NCBI RefSeq assembly: GCF_032854445.1
Contig: NC_088300.1
Coordinates: forward strand, 80,592,101-80,656,100
DNA length: 64,000 nucleotides
Source of the DNA: Liolophura sinensis
Lineage: Eukaryota; Mollusca; Polyplacophora; Chitonida; Chitonidae
Reading direction: 5' to 3'
Part shown: piece after piece, positions 37,506-50,230 of the stretch
How the letters are laid out: each line of letters begins with the position of its first letter
How positions within the stretch are numbered: position 1 is the first letter of the stretch
Position numbers and translations under genes: made by a program
Notes under the pieces: generated by a model
Told to the model about the DNA's origin: nothing
Databases searched by the model: none
Seen by the model: only the letters and a program-made list of their open reading frames with translations

Positions 37506-38467
37506 TTCTATAATGTGAATACTGCTGTTTGAACTTCGCAGTAAACACCCAGCATTCTGTTGGAGGAGAGCGTGAGTTCTTGAAGGCAGTAAAACGTGCC
37601 TCCATTGTTATAAACACAACTCTGATATGGTTCGTGGCCATCTTATTTCACAAGGGCAACAGGATAACAAGTCTCGTTATGTTCCGCCTCCAAAGCATCA
37701 AAAAGTTATAAAGAAACCTGAAAAAGAACATAAAATGGACAATAACAGATGTAGCGTGAGCGAAAAATCGGTCGCTGACGGACAAAAAACACAGCGTTTG
37801 TACTGTAGTTCAGCTCACGCGGTGTCGTTTACTCCTTTCTATATATCTGTCAACACACTCGATGGAAGATTGCAGACCATAACACTAAGCTATTGTTTCT
37901 GGTTAATATGCGTACCATCAGTATAATGCTTCTCCTCATCATTAATTACCGTTGTACTTCTCGTAGTTTTTCATTGTAAATCAGCTTAAGGCCTTTACTT
38001 CCATTGTAAAACTGTCGCTGTACCGGAATCCATTACATGGTGTAAATCTCCGATGGCTTGACCCAGACATCATTTTGTATTCTTTCTGTATCATTAAGGG
38101 TAAATCTGAGATCTGTTTTATTCTCCCCAGTCTAGTTTTCAGAAATACAGATCTACACTCTACCACTCACTAACGTGGAACTCGGTTATATCAAAGCTGT
38201 ACGCTATATTATTTTCTGTAATCCTTCAGTAATTCTTACTTCATATCACCTAGTTATTCGTGAATAGTAAAGAACATAACGTCACAATTAACACAAATGT
38301 ATCTGATACATCGGCGGCAAGCCAAACTTGGGGGCGATTGACAAATTGTTTGGGAGTCTTAACTTTAATTTATGTGTTAATAATGAACAGAAATGATTTA
38401 TAATCAATTATATTGTGAAAAAAGGTGGTTTTTATGTTGGGAAGAGCAGTCGAGCCCGGCTTAACAA

Positions 38468-38580
38468 CCGGGTCACGTGATTTGGACATGGCGGCTTGCG
38501 AAGTTCTGATGCTGTCCGCTTTGATGCGTCGGTTACATTGTGTTAATTGCGGCGTTATTGTTTATATTATTCCCACATAA
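38468..38580 (+). promoter_or_regulatory. Promoter-like patch with E-box and YY1-like start motif
   Basis: GGTCACGTGATTT (E-box CACGTG) lies about 10 bp before gacATGGCGGCTTGC, a YY1-like element. The ATG opens 30 codons to a stop at 38578-38580 with no good donor. It fits an old or real promoter, but no gene body is recognisable. Confidence 0.25.
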
Positions 38581-38815
38581 TGAGGTCATTTGAATTCAGG
38601 ATTACTTTAAGATCACGGGACACCTCTTTCGTGGCTAACAGCGTTGATACTTGGGAGACAGGGCCGAGGTCTAGGTTAGTGAATATAACGGTTCAGAGCG
38701 GTTAATGTGGAAGCTAAGCCGGGAACATGGCTAACCGATCTCAAAGCTAGCTTGAGGGTTGTATGTTTGATATGTCTGAGTAAATAACCGTCTTGTCGTC
38801 TTGTCTTGGTCAGAA

Positions 38816-38852
38816 CACCCCCCCCCCCCCCCCCCACCCCCACCCCCACCCT
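38816..38852. repeat. Poly-C tract with CCCCCA repeats
   Basis: About 18 cytosines then accccc units. The minus strand offers at least four G-runs closely spaced, a G-quadruplex candidate. Confidence 0.85.
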
Positions 38853-39471
38853 CTTCCTCCATCATTACCCTGTGGCACATGATTGAGCATTTCGTCACCC
38901 ACGGTATGCCGGTTTTAGCTTTGGGCGTGAATGAAACTGTCAAGTAGCGACAAAATCCTTGACTGAATGAAAAGCTCTTTTGTCTCAGGGATATTTAACC
39001 TGTAGAAAATCAGCAAGGATGTCTTCGTACACAATCCAAAAAGTGTTCACTCACATCGCTGGAGTACATGCAAATTTTATCTGCGAAACACGTACAATGG
39101 TTTAATTTTGGCCGTTCAGCGTTTTTATGTCTCTCAAGCTTTTGTTTTAAATAAATGTTTTTAAGCCTTGTATTTGTTTATTTGTCAAGTAAGACGTGTT
39201 TTTAGGATATGTATCGAGCGTGTTTTTGTCGTGAATGGGCTGCTATCACGACTATCTGCCCGCTGGGCATCGCTACGTTATACCTTCCCTCAACCTTTGA
39301 TGTCAGGTAAGCATTTCAAATAATTAAAGGTTTATGCTCTAAATTATCAACGTTAGCTGTGTGTAGCAATTTCTCAATGTCCGCACCGCTTCGTTTTCTG
39401 CCCCTGAAGCCCCCTATTCATAATAACTGTGCTAGGTGAAAATATTGTGAGGCGACAAATATACGCTAACT

Positions 39472-39590
39472 GATTGGTGTTTTACCTTACGTCCTACTCA
39501 GGAATACACTTACATATATGATGGCGGCCAAGATTAAAGTGGGAGGAAACTCGGCAGATCTTGAGGCATCCCGCGACCATCCACAGGTCA
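39472..39590 (-). mobile_element. Diverged SINE fragment
   Basis: Plus strand tgattggtgttttaccttac, 'gatggcggccaagatt', 'gtgggaggaaact' and 'cgaccatccacaggt' match the SINE body in reverse. The tRNA-like head is absent. Confidence 0.75.
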
Positions 39591-39649
39591 AATATAAACA
39601 AATATAATGCACAAGTAGAGCAACAACCTCTCAAAAAGACATATGAGTA

Positions 39650-41325
39650 CTATAAGACAGGTACATGTAGCCCATCATCAAGCACATGTAGCCCATCATC
39701 AAGCACATGTAGCCAATCATCAAGCACATGTAGCCCATTAAAGAATACATGTAGCCAATCAGCAAGTACATGTAGTCCATCAACAAATACATGTAGCCCA
39801 TCAACAAGTTCATGTAGCCCATCAGCAAGTACACGTAGCACCTCAACAGGTACTCGTAGCCTCTCAACAAGTACATGTAGTTCCTCAACAAGTACATGTA
39901 GCCCTCAACAAGTACACGTAGCCCATCAACAAGTTCATGTAGCCCATCAACAAGTACATGTAGCGCATCAACAAGTACATGTGGCCAATCAACAAGTACT
40001 TGTGGCCCATCAACAAGTTCACGAACCACATCAAGTGCACGTAGCCTCTCAATAAGTACACGTAGCCATCAACAATTACATGTAGCCCATTAACAAGTAC
40101 ATGTAGCCCATCAACCAGCACATGTAACCCATCAACTAGCACACGTAGCTCATCAATAAGTACATTTAGCCTTCAGAAAGTCCATGTAGCCTCTCAACAA
40201 GTATATGTAACGCAACTGTAAGTACATGTAGCAAATACACGGAGCCCATCAACAAGTACATGTAGTCCATCAACAAGTACATATAGCCCACCAACAAGTA
40301 CATGTAGCCCATAAACAAGTACATGTAGACCATCAACAAGTACATGTAGTCCTCAACAAGTACATGTAGACCATCAACAAGTACATGTAGCCCTCAACAA
40401 GTACATGTAGACCATCAACAAGTACATGTAGCCCATCAACAAGTACATGTAGTCCCTCAGCAAGTACACGAATCACGTCAACAAGTACATGTAGCCCTTA
40501 AACAAGAACACATAGCCCATCAACGTGTATACATAGCCTATCAACAAGTAAACGTAGCCCCTCAATAAGTACATCTAGTCCTTCAACAAATACATGTAGA
40601 CATCAGAAAGTACATGTAGCCCATCAACAAGCATATGTAGCCCATCAGCAAGTACACGGATCGTATCAACAAGTGCATATAACCCATCAACAAGTACATG
40701 TAGCCCTCAGCAAGTACACAAAGCACATCAACAAGTATATGTAGTCCATGAACAAGTATACATAGCCAATCAACAAGTACACGTAACCTCTCAACATGCA
40801 CATATAGCCCTCTATAAGTATATGTAGCCCATCAACAATCACATGTAGTCCATTAACAAGCACATCTAGTCCACCAACAAGCACATGTAACTCATCAACA
40901 ATGACATGTGACCAATCAACAAGTACATGTAACCCTTCAATAAGTACACGTAGCCCCTTAATAAGTACATGTAGCCCATTAACAAGTACATTTAACCCTT
41001 TAATAAGTACACGTAGTCCCTTAATAAGTACACGTAGTCCATCAGCAAGAACATGTAGCCCATGAACAAGTACATGTACCCCATCAACAAGTACATGTAG
41101 CCCTCAGCAAGTACACGAAGCCCATCAGCAAGTACATGTAGCCCATCAACAAGTACATGTAGCTCTCAGCAAGTACACGAAGCCCATCAGCAAGTACATG
41201 TAGCCCATCAACAAGTACATGTAGCCCTCAGCAAGTACACGGAGCCCATCACCAAGTACATGTAACCCATCAACAAGTACATGTAGCCCTCAGCAAGTAC
41301 AAGGAGCCTATCAACAAGTACATGT
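39650..41325. repeat. 21-bp minisatellite, about 80 copies
   Basis: Core aagtacatgtagcccatcaa plus c. Each canonical unit holds the 8-bp palindrome TACATGTA. One unit in the opposite orientation (acttgttgatgggc) sits at about 41553-41566, after 225 bp of unique DNA. Confidence 0.95.
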
Positions 41326-41563
41326 TATCAGAGATATCATGAAAAACCGCATCGGCAAACTGTTTTTTAACAATAATCCAGTCGTTAAAATCCATCAATC
41401 GAGGCGTGAAACTCATGTCCGCTGTATTTACTGTGCATACTGATTGTTTGAAACATAACCTGTTGACAAAAAATTCACGGATTAGATTACTTTCATTTCT
41501 GATGGTAAAAGAAAAGCCAAAAACATAATAAATTCTCAACTTGAATTGCCGTACTTGTTGATG

Positions 41564-42050
41564 GGCACGTAATATGCCGTAACTTGGCAGAATTTTGAAC
41601 TCAAAACATGGTGGAAGTTGATTCGACTGAATCAGTTCAAAAGTTTAAACGTTTGGATTAGTGTTAAAGATAGTTAGCCGATGCAGACTTTAACATGTCT
41701 ACAATGCGAATAGGGAATAAGTATTGCAGCTGCAGCCAGTCAAAGCTATGCCTATGAGTGAGAGCCTTGTGCACCTGAGCATAACATGGAAAGACACTTC
41801 GGGAAATCCTCTGTTGTCAGATGGATAATCCTTGATGCATTAACGCCATCTTGTAACAGCCAACAATCTGCATGCTATAATAATATATACGTCATTTTTG
41901 GTTTATACAGATTAACTAGTGTCTACTAGTTTTATAAGAAAAGTTTTTGTCGTAAAGAAAACAACCTAAATTCACGGGTTTGAAATCTGTTTTATTACAC
42001 TGTGTAATGTTTTGGCCATTTAATCCCAGCTGAGCTTTACACCATTATGA
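41564..42050 (+). repeat. 487-bp unique block, copy 1
   Basis: Runs from ggcacgtaatatgccgtaac to 'tttacaccattatga'. It is repeated at 43951-44437 with only one mismatch that I can see (g/a at 41579). It has no coding capacity; 'cgccatcttgtaac' inside is a half-match to a reversed YY1 motif. The 33-bp array begins right after it. Confidence 0.95.
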
Positions 42051-43950
42051 CAGACCCCAAAATGATATAAAGATCGTGCCTTGTCCATACCAAGATGATG
42101 TGAAGATCCCGCCTTGTTCACACCAACATGACGTGAAGATCCCGCCTTGTCCACACCAAGATGACGTGAAGATCCTGCCTTGTCCACACCAAGATGATGT
42201 GAAGATCCTGCCTTGTCCACACCAAGATGACGTGAAGATCTTGCCTTGTCCACACCAAGATGACGTGAAGATCGTGCCTTGGCCACACCAAGATGATGTG
42301 AAAATTGTGCCTTGTCCACACCAAGATGATGTGAAGATCCTGCCTTGTCCACACCAAGATGACGTGAAGATCCTGCCTTGTCCACACCAAGATGACATGA
42401 AGATCCTGCCTTGGCCACACCAAGATGATGTGAAGATCCTGCCTTGTCCACACCAAGATGACATGAAGATCCTGCCTTGTCCACACCAAGATGACGTGAA
42501 GATCCTGCCTTGTCTACACCAAGATGATGTGAAGATCCTGCCTTGTCCATACCAAGATAATGTGAAGATCCTGTCTTGTCCATACCAAAATGACGTGAAG
42601 ACCCTGCCTTGGCCACACCAAGATGACATGAAGATCCTGCCTTGTCCACACCAAGATGACGTGAAGATCTTGCCTTGTCCACACCAAGTGACGTGAAGAT
42701 CCTGCCTTGTCCACACCAAGATGATGTGTAGATCACGCCTTGGCCACACCAAGATGACGTGAAGATCCCGCCTTGTCCACACCAAGACGACGTGAAGATC
42801 CTGCCTTGGCCACACCAACATGACATGAAGATCCTGCCTTGTCCACACCAAGATGGCATGAAGATCCTGCCTTGTCCACACCAAGAAAATGTGAAGATCC
42901 CGCCTTGTCCATACCAAGATAATGTGAAGATCCTGTCTTGTCCACACCAAAATGACGTGAAGATCCTGCCTTGGCCACACCAAGATGATGTGAAGATCGT
43001 GCCTTGTCCACACCAAAATGACGTGAAGATCCTGCCTTATCCACACCAAGATGACGTGAAGATCCTGCCTTGTCCACACTAAGAAAATGTGAAGATCCCG
43101 AACTGACCACACCAAGATGATGTGAAGATCCTGCCTTGTCCACACCAAGACCGCATGAAGATCTTGCCTTGTCTACACCAAGATGATGTGAAGATCACGT
43201 CTTGGCCACACCAAGATGATGTGAAGATCCTGCCTTGTCCACACCAAGATGACATAAGATCTTGCCTTGTCCACACCAACATGACGTGAAGATCCTGCCT
43301 TGGCCACTCCAAGATGACATGAATATCCTGCCTTGTCCACACCAAGATGACGTGAAAATCTTGCCTTGGCCACACCAAGATGACGTGAAGATCCTGCCTT
43401 GTCCACACCAAGATGATGTGAAGATCCCGCCTTGTCCATACCAAGATGATGTGAAGATCCTGCCTTGGCCACACCAAGATGACGTGAAGATCCTGCCATG
43501 TCCACACCAAGATGATGTAAAGATCCCAACTTGTCCACACCAAGATAATTTGAAGATTCAGCCTTGTCCACACCAAGATGATGTGAAGATCCTACCTTGT
43601 TCACATCAAGATGACGTGAAGATCCTGTCTTGTCCACACCAAGATGACGTGAAGATCCTGCCTAGTCCACACCAAGATGACGTGAAGATCTTGCTTTGGC
43701 CACACCAAGATGATGTGAAGATCCTGCCTCGTCCACACCAAGATGATGTGAAGATCCTGCCTTGTCCACACCAAGATGACGTGAAGATCCCGCCTAGTCC
43801 ACACCAAGATGATGTGAAGATCCTGCCATGTCCACACCAAGGTGACGTGAAGATCCCGTCTAGTCCACACCAAGATGACGTGAAGATCCTGCCTAGTCCA
43901 CACCAAGAGGATGTGAAGATCCCGCCTAGTCCACACCAAGATGACGTGAA
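42051..43950. repeat. 33-bp minisatellite, first block, about 57 copies
   Basis: Unit 'cacaccaagatgacgtgaag' 'atcctgccttgtc'. Third-position-like variation (gat/gac, cct/ctt) is common, but frames are open on both strands (PHQDDVKILPC on plus; GVDKAGSSRHL and VWTRQDLHIIL on minus), so no single frame looks selected. Confidence 0.96.
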
Positions 43951-44437
43951 GGCACGTAATATGCCATAACTTGGCAGAATTTTGAACTCAAAACATGGTG
44001 GAAGTTGATTCGACTGAATCAGTTCAAAAGTTTAAACGTTTGGATTAGTGTTAAAGATAGTTAGCCGATGCAGACTTTAACATGTCTACAATGCGAATAG
44101 GGAATAAGTATTGCAGCTGCAGCCAGTCAAAGCTATGCCTATGAGTGAGAGCCTTGTGCACCTGAGCATAACATGGAAAGACACTTCGGGAAATCCTCTG
44201 TTGTCAGATGGATAATCCTTGATGCATTAACGCCATCTTGTAACAGCCAACAATCTGCATGCTATAATAATATATACGTCATTTTTGGTTTATACAGATT
44301 AACTAGTGTCTACTAGTTTTATAAGAAAAGTTTTTGTCGTAAAGAAAACAACCTAAATTCACGGGTTTGAAATCTGTTTTATTACACTGTGTAATGTTTT
44401 GGCCATTTAATCCCAGCTGAGCTTTACACCATTATGA
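43951..44437 (+). repeat. 487-bp block, copy 2, embedded in the 33-bp array
   Basis: Nearly identical to 41564-42050 at an offset of 2387 bp. The array sequence before it (43820-43945) and after it (44437-44562) is the same 126 bp, so the block is flanked by a long direct repeat. Confidence 0.95.
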
Positions 44438-45735
44438 TCCTGCCATGTCCACACCAAGGTGACGTGAAGATCCCGTCTAGTCCACACCAAGATGACGTGA
44501 AGATCCTGCCTAGTCCACACCAAGAGGATGTGAAGATCCCGCCTAGTCCACACCAAGATGACATGAAGATCCTGCCTTGGCCACACCAAGATGACGTGAA
44601 GATCCTGCCTTGTCCACACCAAGATGATGTAAAGATCCCAACTTGTCCACACCAAGATAATGTGAAGATTCTGCCTTGTCTACACCAAGATGACGTGAAG
44701 ATCCTGCCTTGACCACACCAAGATGACATGAAGATCCTGCCTAGTCCACACCAAGATGACGTGAAGATCTTGCTTTGGCCACACCAAGATGATGTGAAGA
44801 TCCTGCCTTGTCCACACCAAGATGACGTGAAAATCTTGCCTTGTCCATACCAAGATGACATGAAGATCCTGCCTAGTCCACACCAAGATGACGTGAAGAT
44901 CTTGCTTTGGCCACACCAAGGTGACGTGAAGATCCTGCCTTGTCCACACCAAGATGACATGAAGATTCTGCCTAGTCCACACCAAGATGACATGAAGATC
45001 CCGCCTTGTCCACACCAAGATGACATGAAGATCTTGCCTTGTCCACACCAAGATGACGTGAAGATCCTGCCTTGGCCACTCCAAGATGATGTGAAGATCC
45101 TGCCTTGTCCACACCAAGATGACGTGAAAATCTTGCCTTGTCCATACCAAGATGACGTGAAGATCCTGCCATGTCCACACCAAGATGATGTGAAGGTCCC
45201 GCCTTGTTCATACCAAGATGATGTGAAGATCCTGCCTTGGCCACACCAAGCTGACGTGAAGATCCTGCCATGTCCACCACAAGATGATGTAAAGATCCCA
45301 ACTTGTCCACACCAAGATGACGTGAAGATCCCGCCTTGTCCACACCAAGATGATGTGAAGATCCTGCCTTGTCCACACCAAGACGACGTGAAGATCCTGC
45401 CTTGTCCACACCAAGTTGGTATGAAGATCCTGCCTTGTCCACACCAAGTTGGCGTGAAGATCCTGCCTTGTTCACACCAAGATGACGTGAATATCCCGCC
45501 TTGTCCACACCAAGATGATGTAAAGATCTTGCCTTGTCCACACCAAGTTGGCGTGAAGATCCTGCCTTGTCCACACCAAGATGACGTGAAGATCCTGCCT
45601 TGTCCACACCAAGTTGGCGTGAAGATCCCGCCTTGTCCACACCAAGATGACGTGAAGATCCTGCCTTGTCCACACCAAGATGACGTGAATATCCCGCCTT
45701 GTCCACACCAAGATGATGTGAAGATCCTGTTTATT
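44438..45735. repeat. 33-bp minisatellite, second block, about 39 copies
   Basis: Same unit as 42051-43950. Its first 126 bp equal the end of the first block. Near the right end a 'caagttggcgtgaag' variant alternates with the common unit. Confidence 0.95.
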
Positions 45736-48242
45736 CCAAGACAAACAGTTTGGCGGAAATTGATCTAATATTCTTGATGGCCTCTTCCAGGAGATGAACC
45801 ACGTAATGACAATGATGGAAATAACATCCCTGGTTGACCACAATAAACCATAGGCCTCTGTGGAAGACAAACCACATGTTTGCTTATCTGTTAATAGTAA
45901 TACTCTAAGTATATCAGGCTGCGAAGATATTGCTTATAAAACGACTTGTGCATGATCTAGGGCCGCCATCTTGGATTCCGTATACCTTTCCTGTGACCTA
46001 TTTGCCTCTAAAATCAAAAGCATTAATTAAAAAAACTTCGCTAATCTGTGTAGTTTATGAAGCGAGATAAACATAATGTTAATTCAGTTACCTACCACCC
46101 TAGCAGGTTTAAGACAAGGCTGTAAGATAGCTGGGTTAGAATGAGTAAACGATGGCATATTGGAAGTTTTATAGTAACCGTGCGCCTTTTCTGTAATATC
46201 AGAGCTAATTGTCTTATTTTGACACATTTAATAACCGTCAATTTTAGCATAAATGAAACAACAGTACAAGTCACAAGGTTGTGTGACTTGGAATGTTGTG
46301 TTGTAAATCGACAGGAGTTCGCATGTACAGTAATCAACAAGCCTCCTCTACAGATTCAGTTGAATCCGTGCGTCAGCCTGTCTACGTGGTATCGTATTTC
46401 TCTATACAGACTAGCATACATGACTACAGATATCCATCCATGTGTGATCAGACGTAAGCCAAACACGGAGCACAATGCGATGAAACCTAATCCTGTCCAC
46501 ACGTGTGAACCCGAACTGATCCTCCTTTACACGGGCTCACGAGCTTTGCTTGTCGCAGTTCTATGTTTTGACGTCGATACATCCATGGGTGTAAGCGGGA
46601 TTAATCGCCCATAACCCAATAAAACGACGTCTTCGATTCCTCTGTGCGATTGTTGGAATGACACGGTATATGTACCATATAACACATGACGTAAAGCCCG
46701 CATGCATGGGTCCAAATGTACTCAAATGACAAGTCTGTGCTGTAAGGAAAATATCTCCTGGCAAAGTCATTGTGATGTATGGCTAATAGTTTAGCTTTTA
46801 TAGTCTCGGAAATTAAGTCACAGGTGGTAGCATGTCATTGATTAGCCGAACAAAAAGTATCCAGAGATTTTTTCACATTCCAACCGCAACGTTTAAGCAT
46901 AGAACAGCCTGCTTTCCCGCGGGTAAAAGGTTACACTTTAGAGGCGGGTTCAACACCGGCCTGGTACAGGGTTTTGTAGATCTGCCCGTCTTATGTTTCC
47001 TGGAGCCTTGATGACAATAAGCGGTCAGCGGCGTTCTTAGGGCCGTTTATGTAGTGTTACGCTCTTTTCTTGTCTTCCAAGGATATGGCACGCAACTTGC
47101 CTAAGTTCGGGTGGTTTACCCGTGGTCCTCCGTTTTCCTCAATCTACAGCCCTGACTCAATTCGTATTTATGAACAGTTTTTAGCTATGGCGTTAGAAAA
47201 CAAACAAATGAAGACGGAAAACTGATGAATTAATTAGAGATTAACGTATATCACAGTGTAGACCTACATCCCTGTTACGGCGACGTACTTAGGCTTGGTC
47301 GTGTTATGATACCAAACACACAAGCCCGCGCATGTGTATCTTCCGGGCTTGTGGTCAAAATAATATGTGCTAATTCACTTAAGCTACTGTTGATGTTTAC
47401 TGTATTATATATATTTGTTCACGCCATATTATTTCGTCGTTCAAGAAATGGAATTTATATACCTCAGAGTACAAACGAGCGAAATTTATGAAGACGAGGG
47501 AAGACTACTCTGAAATTCTGGAGTGCCCTTGCCTTTGATGCTCCATTTATATTACGGAATTGTGGAATTAACCTTCACGCTAAAATGTCACAATGGAAGA
47601 AATTTCTGTTTTTTGTTAACTGTTAAAGTATGCCAAGGAGGTGTAATTAGTGTCATCTCTGCTAATTATTCATGATTAGTATTTTTGTCTTCTCAAAAGG
47701 TAAATCATGCTTGCATATCTCACTTGCATTAATATCATTTGAAAAGGGTTGTATATACGGTTTTTAAGTACTGAAATATTAATTTGTGATTATACTCTGA
47801 TACAAATAAGATTGAAAATGATATTTTTGTTGATGAACATTTATTTAACGACGGGGTTATCTTAGTTCGTGGTAGAATATTATAGTTTGCCCAATCATAT
47901 CAAGTGGGTAGGCTTGAACAGTGTGTGTTGCAAACACTTGAAACCACTGAGAGGATGACCAGTGCGTGGAAAGGACTGATTAACGTTCACTTGGTTCTAA
48001 AGGCCAAGCCTCATCTTAGTGACAGTTGCCGTGTCTATCCATTAGGAAGATGATGTTGACTTTTTCGCTCTCTTCTCAGGCTTGAGTGACATTCGTAACA
48101 TGAGTACAGTTTTCATTACTTTGATCGACTTTGGTATATTGTTCCGTATTTTACGGTATTCTAGTGTGGGAGGAGTTATTCCTTTACTCATTGTAGGTGG
48201 GGATTGAGAGAGTACTTTCTGTTAGTGTGTCTGTGTTTACAC
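45736..48242. other. Unique DNA upstream of the LINE
   Basis: The 157-codon frame at 46141-46614 has no recognisable domain and no CDS-like context. Minus-strand ccaagATGGCGGCCC at 45960-45974 is a strong YY1 consensus. The part nearest 48243 may be LINE 5' sequence. Confidence 0.4.
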
Positions 48243-50230
48243 ATGGTTAAATTTTGTAGTTTAAATGTCAGAGGTATCGGAAATGATCACAAAAGAGGAG
48301 GAGATTTTCTATATCTGAAAAATCAGAAATGTGAAGTGGTCTTATTACAAGAAACACAGCAATTTTGAAAATGAAAGGTACTGGAGTAATCAGTAGAAAT
48401 ATTGTGTTTCCGTAGCAAATAATCATAAATGACAAATATGAGATTAAGAAGAAATGGGTTGACTCGGATAGCAGGTACATGATCGTGGAGTTATGTTCGC
48501 TCATTTACCGTTGTCACGATATACGCACCAAAGACTGCAGCCGAAAGAAATGCGTTTTTCAACAGTCTTAATCAGTTTAGTCAGCATAACTGGAATATTC
48601 ATAATTGAATAATTGGAGGGGATTTTAATACAGTTCTTAATCCAGCTAAAGACAGGAGATCTATAGGTAGAAATACAAGTTCAATTCTTTTACGTGGAGG
48701 AAGACAAATGATATTCAATCTAGAATTGATTTTTGGCTTGTTTCCCAAACCTTAAAAATACAACATTGCACGACATTAGGTCTAGAACTGGATGACGTTA
48801 ATGTAAGATTTAAACCGAATTATTGGAAGTTTAATAGCAGCACTTTTGGAAGAGGAAGATTATATTAAGCTTATTAAAAATTTTGATTACTCAGGTTCGA
48901 AAGGAGACAGAAGACTTTGCCCCGATAGATCGCTGGGAACGGAATAAAAATACAAAATAATGAATGAAAGTAATAATATAGTAAAGAAAGGTTAGCATTT
49001 ATCAGAAAAAAGAGAATGAATGAAAAAGAGAATGAGAAAGAATTATCTTTCTTAACTAAAGCAATAGAAAAGAATAATAATCATGCATTGTTAGAGCAAT
49101 ATGGCGAGAGAAAGGGGCACAGGCAGCTGCAGTGCATTCCAAAATGAAATAGATTGAACACGGTGAAAAAGTACGAAATATTTTTTAAACTTAGAACGAA
49201 GCCGATCTTTTAAAAAGTCCATGACTAAATTTAAATTGGGAGAAGCAGAGGTTGAAAAAGAGGTAGGTATTAAACACGAAATATTTTCGTACTTTTCCCA
49301 TTTGTATTAACAGCCGACCGGGTTTGATTTTGAAGAATCTTGTCATCCGGTATTTGGAAGAATAAAATTTGGAAGGTTTATCTGATACGGAGAAAGCTAG
49401 TCTTGATATGAATTTAACCATTAAAGAAGTTTTTCATGCTGTCAAACAATTAAAATCAAGTAGGTGCCCAGGTTGTGACGGCGTGAAAAGTGAATTTTAC
49501 CGGACATTTTGGCCCATTATTAACGATTTGCATTTCCAGTCGATTCGGATGTCATTTAATACTAAAAAACACGGTATTTCCGAAAGACGTGGGATAATTA
49601 CATTAGTGGAAAAGACAGATAAACAAAAAACTTATTTACAGAATTGGAGATCTACCACTGTACTGAACATGGACTACAAAATTTTAGTGACAGCGATGGC
49701 TAACAGAATGAAGACGGTGTTACCAAACATAACTCATCACTCCCAGGTTTCATTCCAGGGAAATACATAGGCCAAAACATTAGATTTATACTTGATTTAT
49801 TGGATTATTATTGTATTATAAACAAGGTTACTGGGAACTGATGATGAACCATGTGTTTAACTAGACTGGATCTTTGGGGTTCCTTCTTTATTGTAACTAG
49901 AGTTCGTCCAAATTAAATATAAAATTACCAGAATTCTTCAAACAAATACTAGATATTTGGAAGGAAATTAGTAATGAAGATATTGAACCAGGTAAACAAA
50001 TCCTTTGGAACAATAAAAAGGTCCTCTATTCTAGGAAGTCGTTCTGTTTTGATACTCATTAGGTATTGTGTTTATCAGAAATGTTCTGAACAACGAAGGC
50101 AAAATTTTATCTTTAAGAGACATATGACATATGCCTTGATTATGACAATTATATTTCATTGTTTAAGTTAGATAAAGCATTGAGCTCTTTCCTAACGAAT
50201 AAAAAGGTAAACTTAAGTGTCATTAGGTCA
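48243..50230 (+). mobile_element. Decayed Tx1/L1-like non-LTR retrotransposon ORF2 with internal deletion
   Basis: Fragments of one LINE ORF2 lie in order on the plus strand. An endonuclease start MVKFCSLNVRGIG with LLQET at 48243-48365 ends in a stop. A second piece reads TVVTIYAP and carries the endonuclease GGDFN motif (48612-48632). The reverse-transcriptase N-terminal half is open at 49372-49770 (CPGCDG, RRGIITLVEKTD, NWRSTTVLNMDYKIL). A frameshifted IGQNIRFILDLL follows near 49770-49810, and a C-terminal WNNKK-type segment lies at about 50000-50230. The stretch that should hold the catalytic FADD motif is absent, so a middle part seems deleted. Stops and frameshifts make the copy dead. 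The clade call rests on motif wording remembered for Tx1/L1-type elements. Confidence 0.85.
49372..49770 (+). pseudogene. Reverse transcriptase fragment of the LINE
   Basis: The longest open piece of the element, about 133 codons. It covers the fingers region of a LINE reverse transcriptase: the GCDG loop, the WP segment, RRGIITL, NWR and the DYKIL/ANRMK helix. It ends in a stop after FQGNT, while the homologous reading continues one frame over, so a single-base frameshift broke it. Confidence 0.85.

Larger units (their letters stand above)
37506..39471. other. Unique DNA with promoter-like patch
   Basis: Holds the E-box/YY1-like patch at 38468 and the poly-C tract at 38816. No exon can be supported. 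Confidence 0.45.

Noticed and set aside
39650-41325. CRISPR-like array of 21-bp repeats
   Set aside because: There are no unique spacers; units abut directly, and the DNA is animal. The same holds for the 33-bp and 40-bp arrays.
42045-45768. Long open frames (up to 367 codons) in the 33-bp arrays as repetitive protein genes
   Set aside because: Several frames on both strands are open over the same DNA, with no start context, splice sites or conserved domain. This follows from a stop-free unit whose length is divisible by three.
46141-46614. 157-codon plus-strand frame as a gene
   Set aside because: No recognisable domain, no splice or promoter context, and the overlapping minus strand is also partly open. 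Kept only as a note in the region entry.
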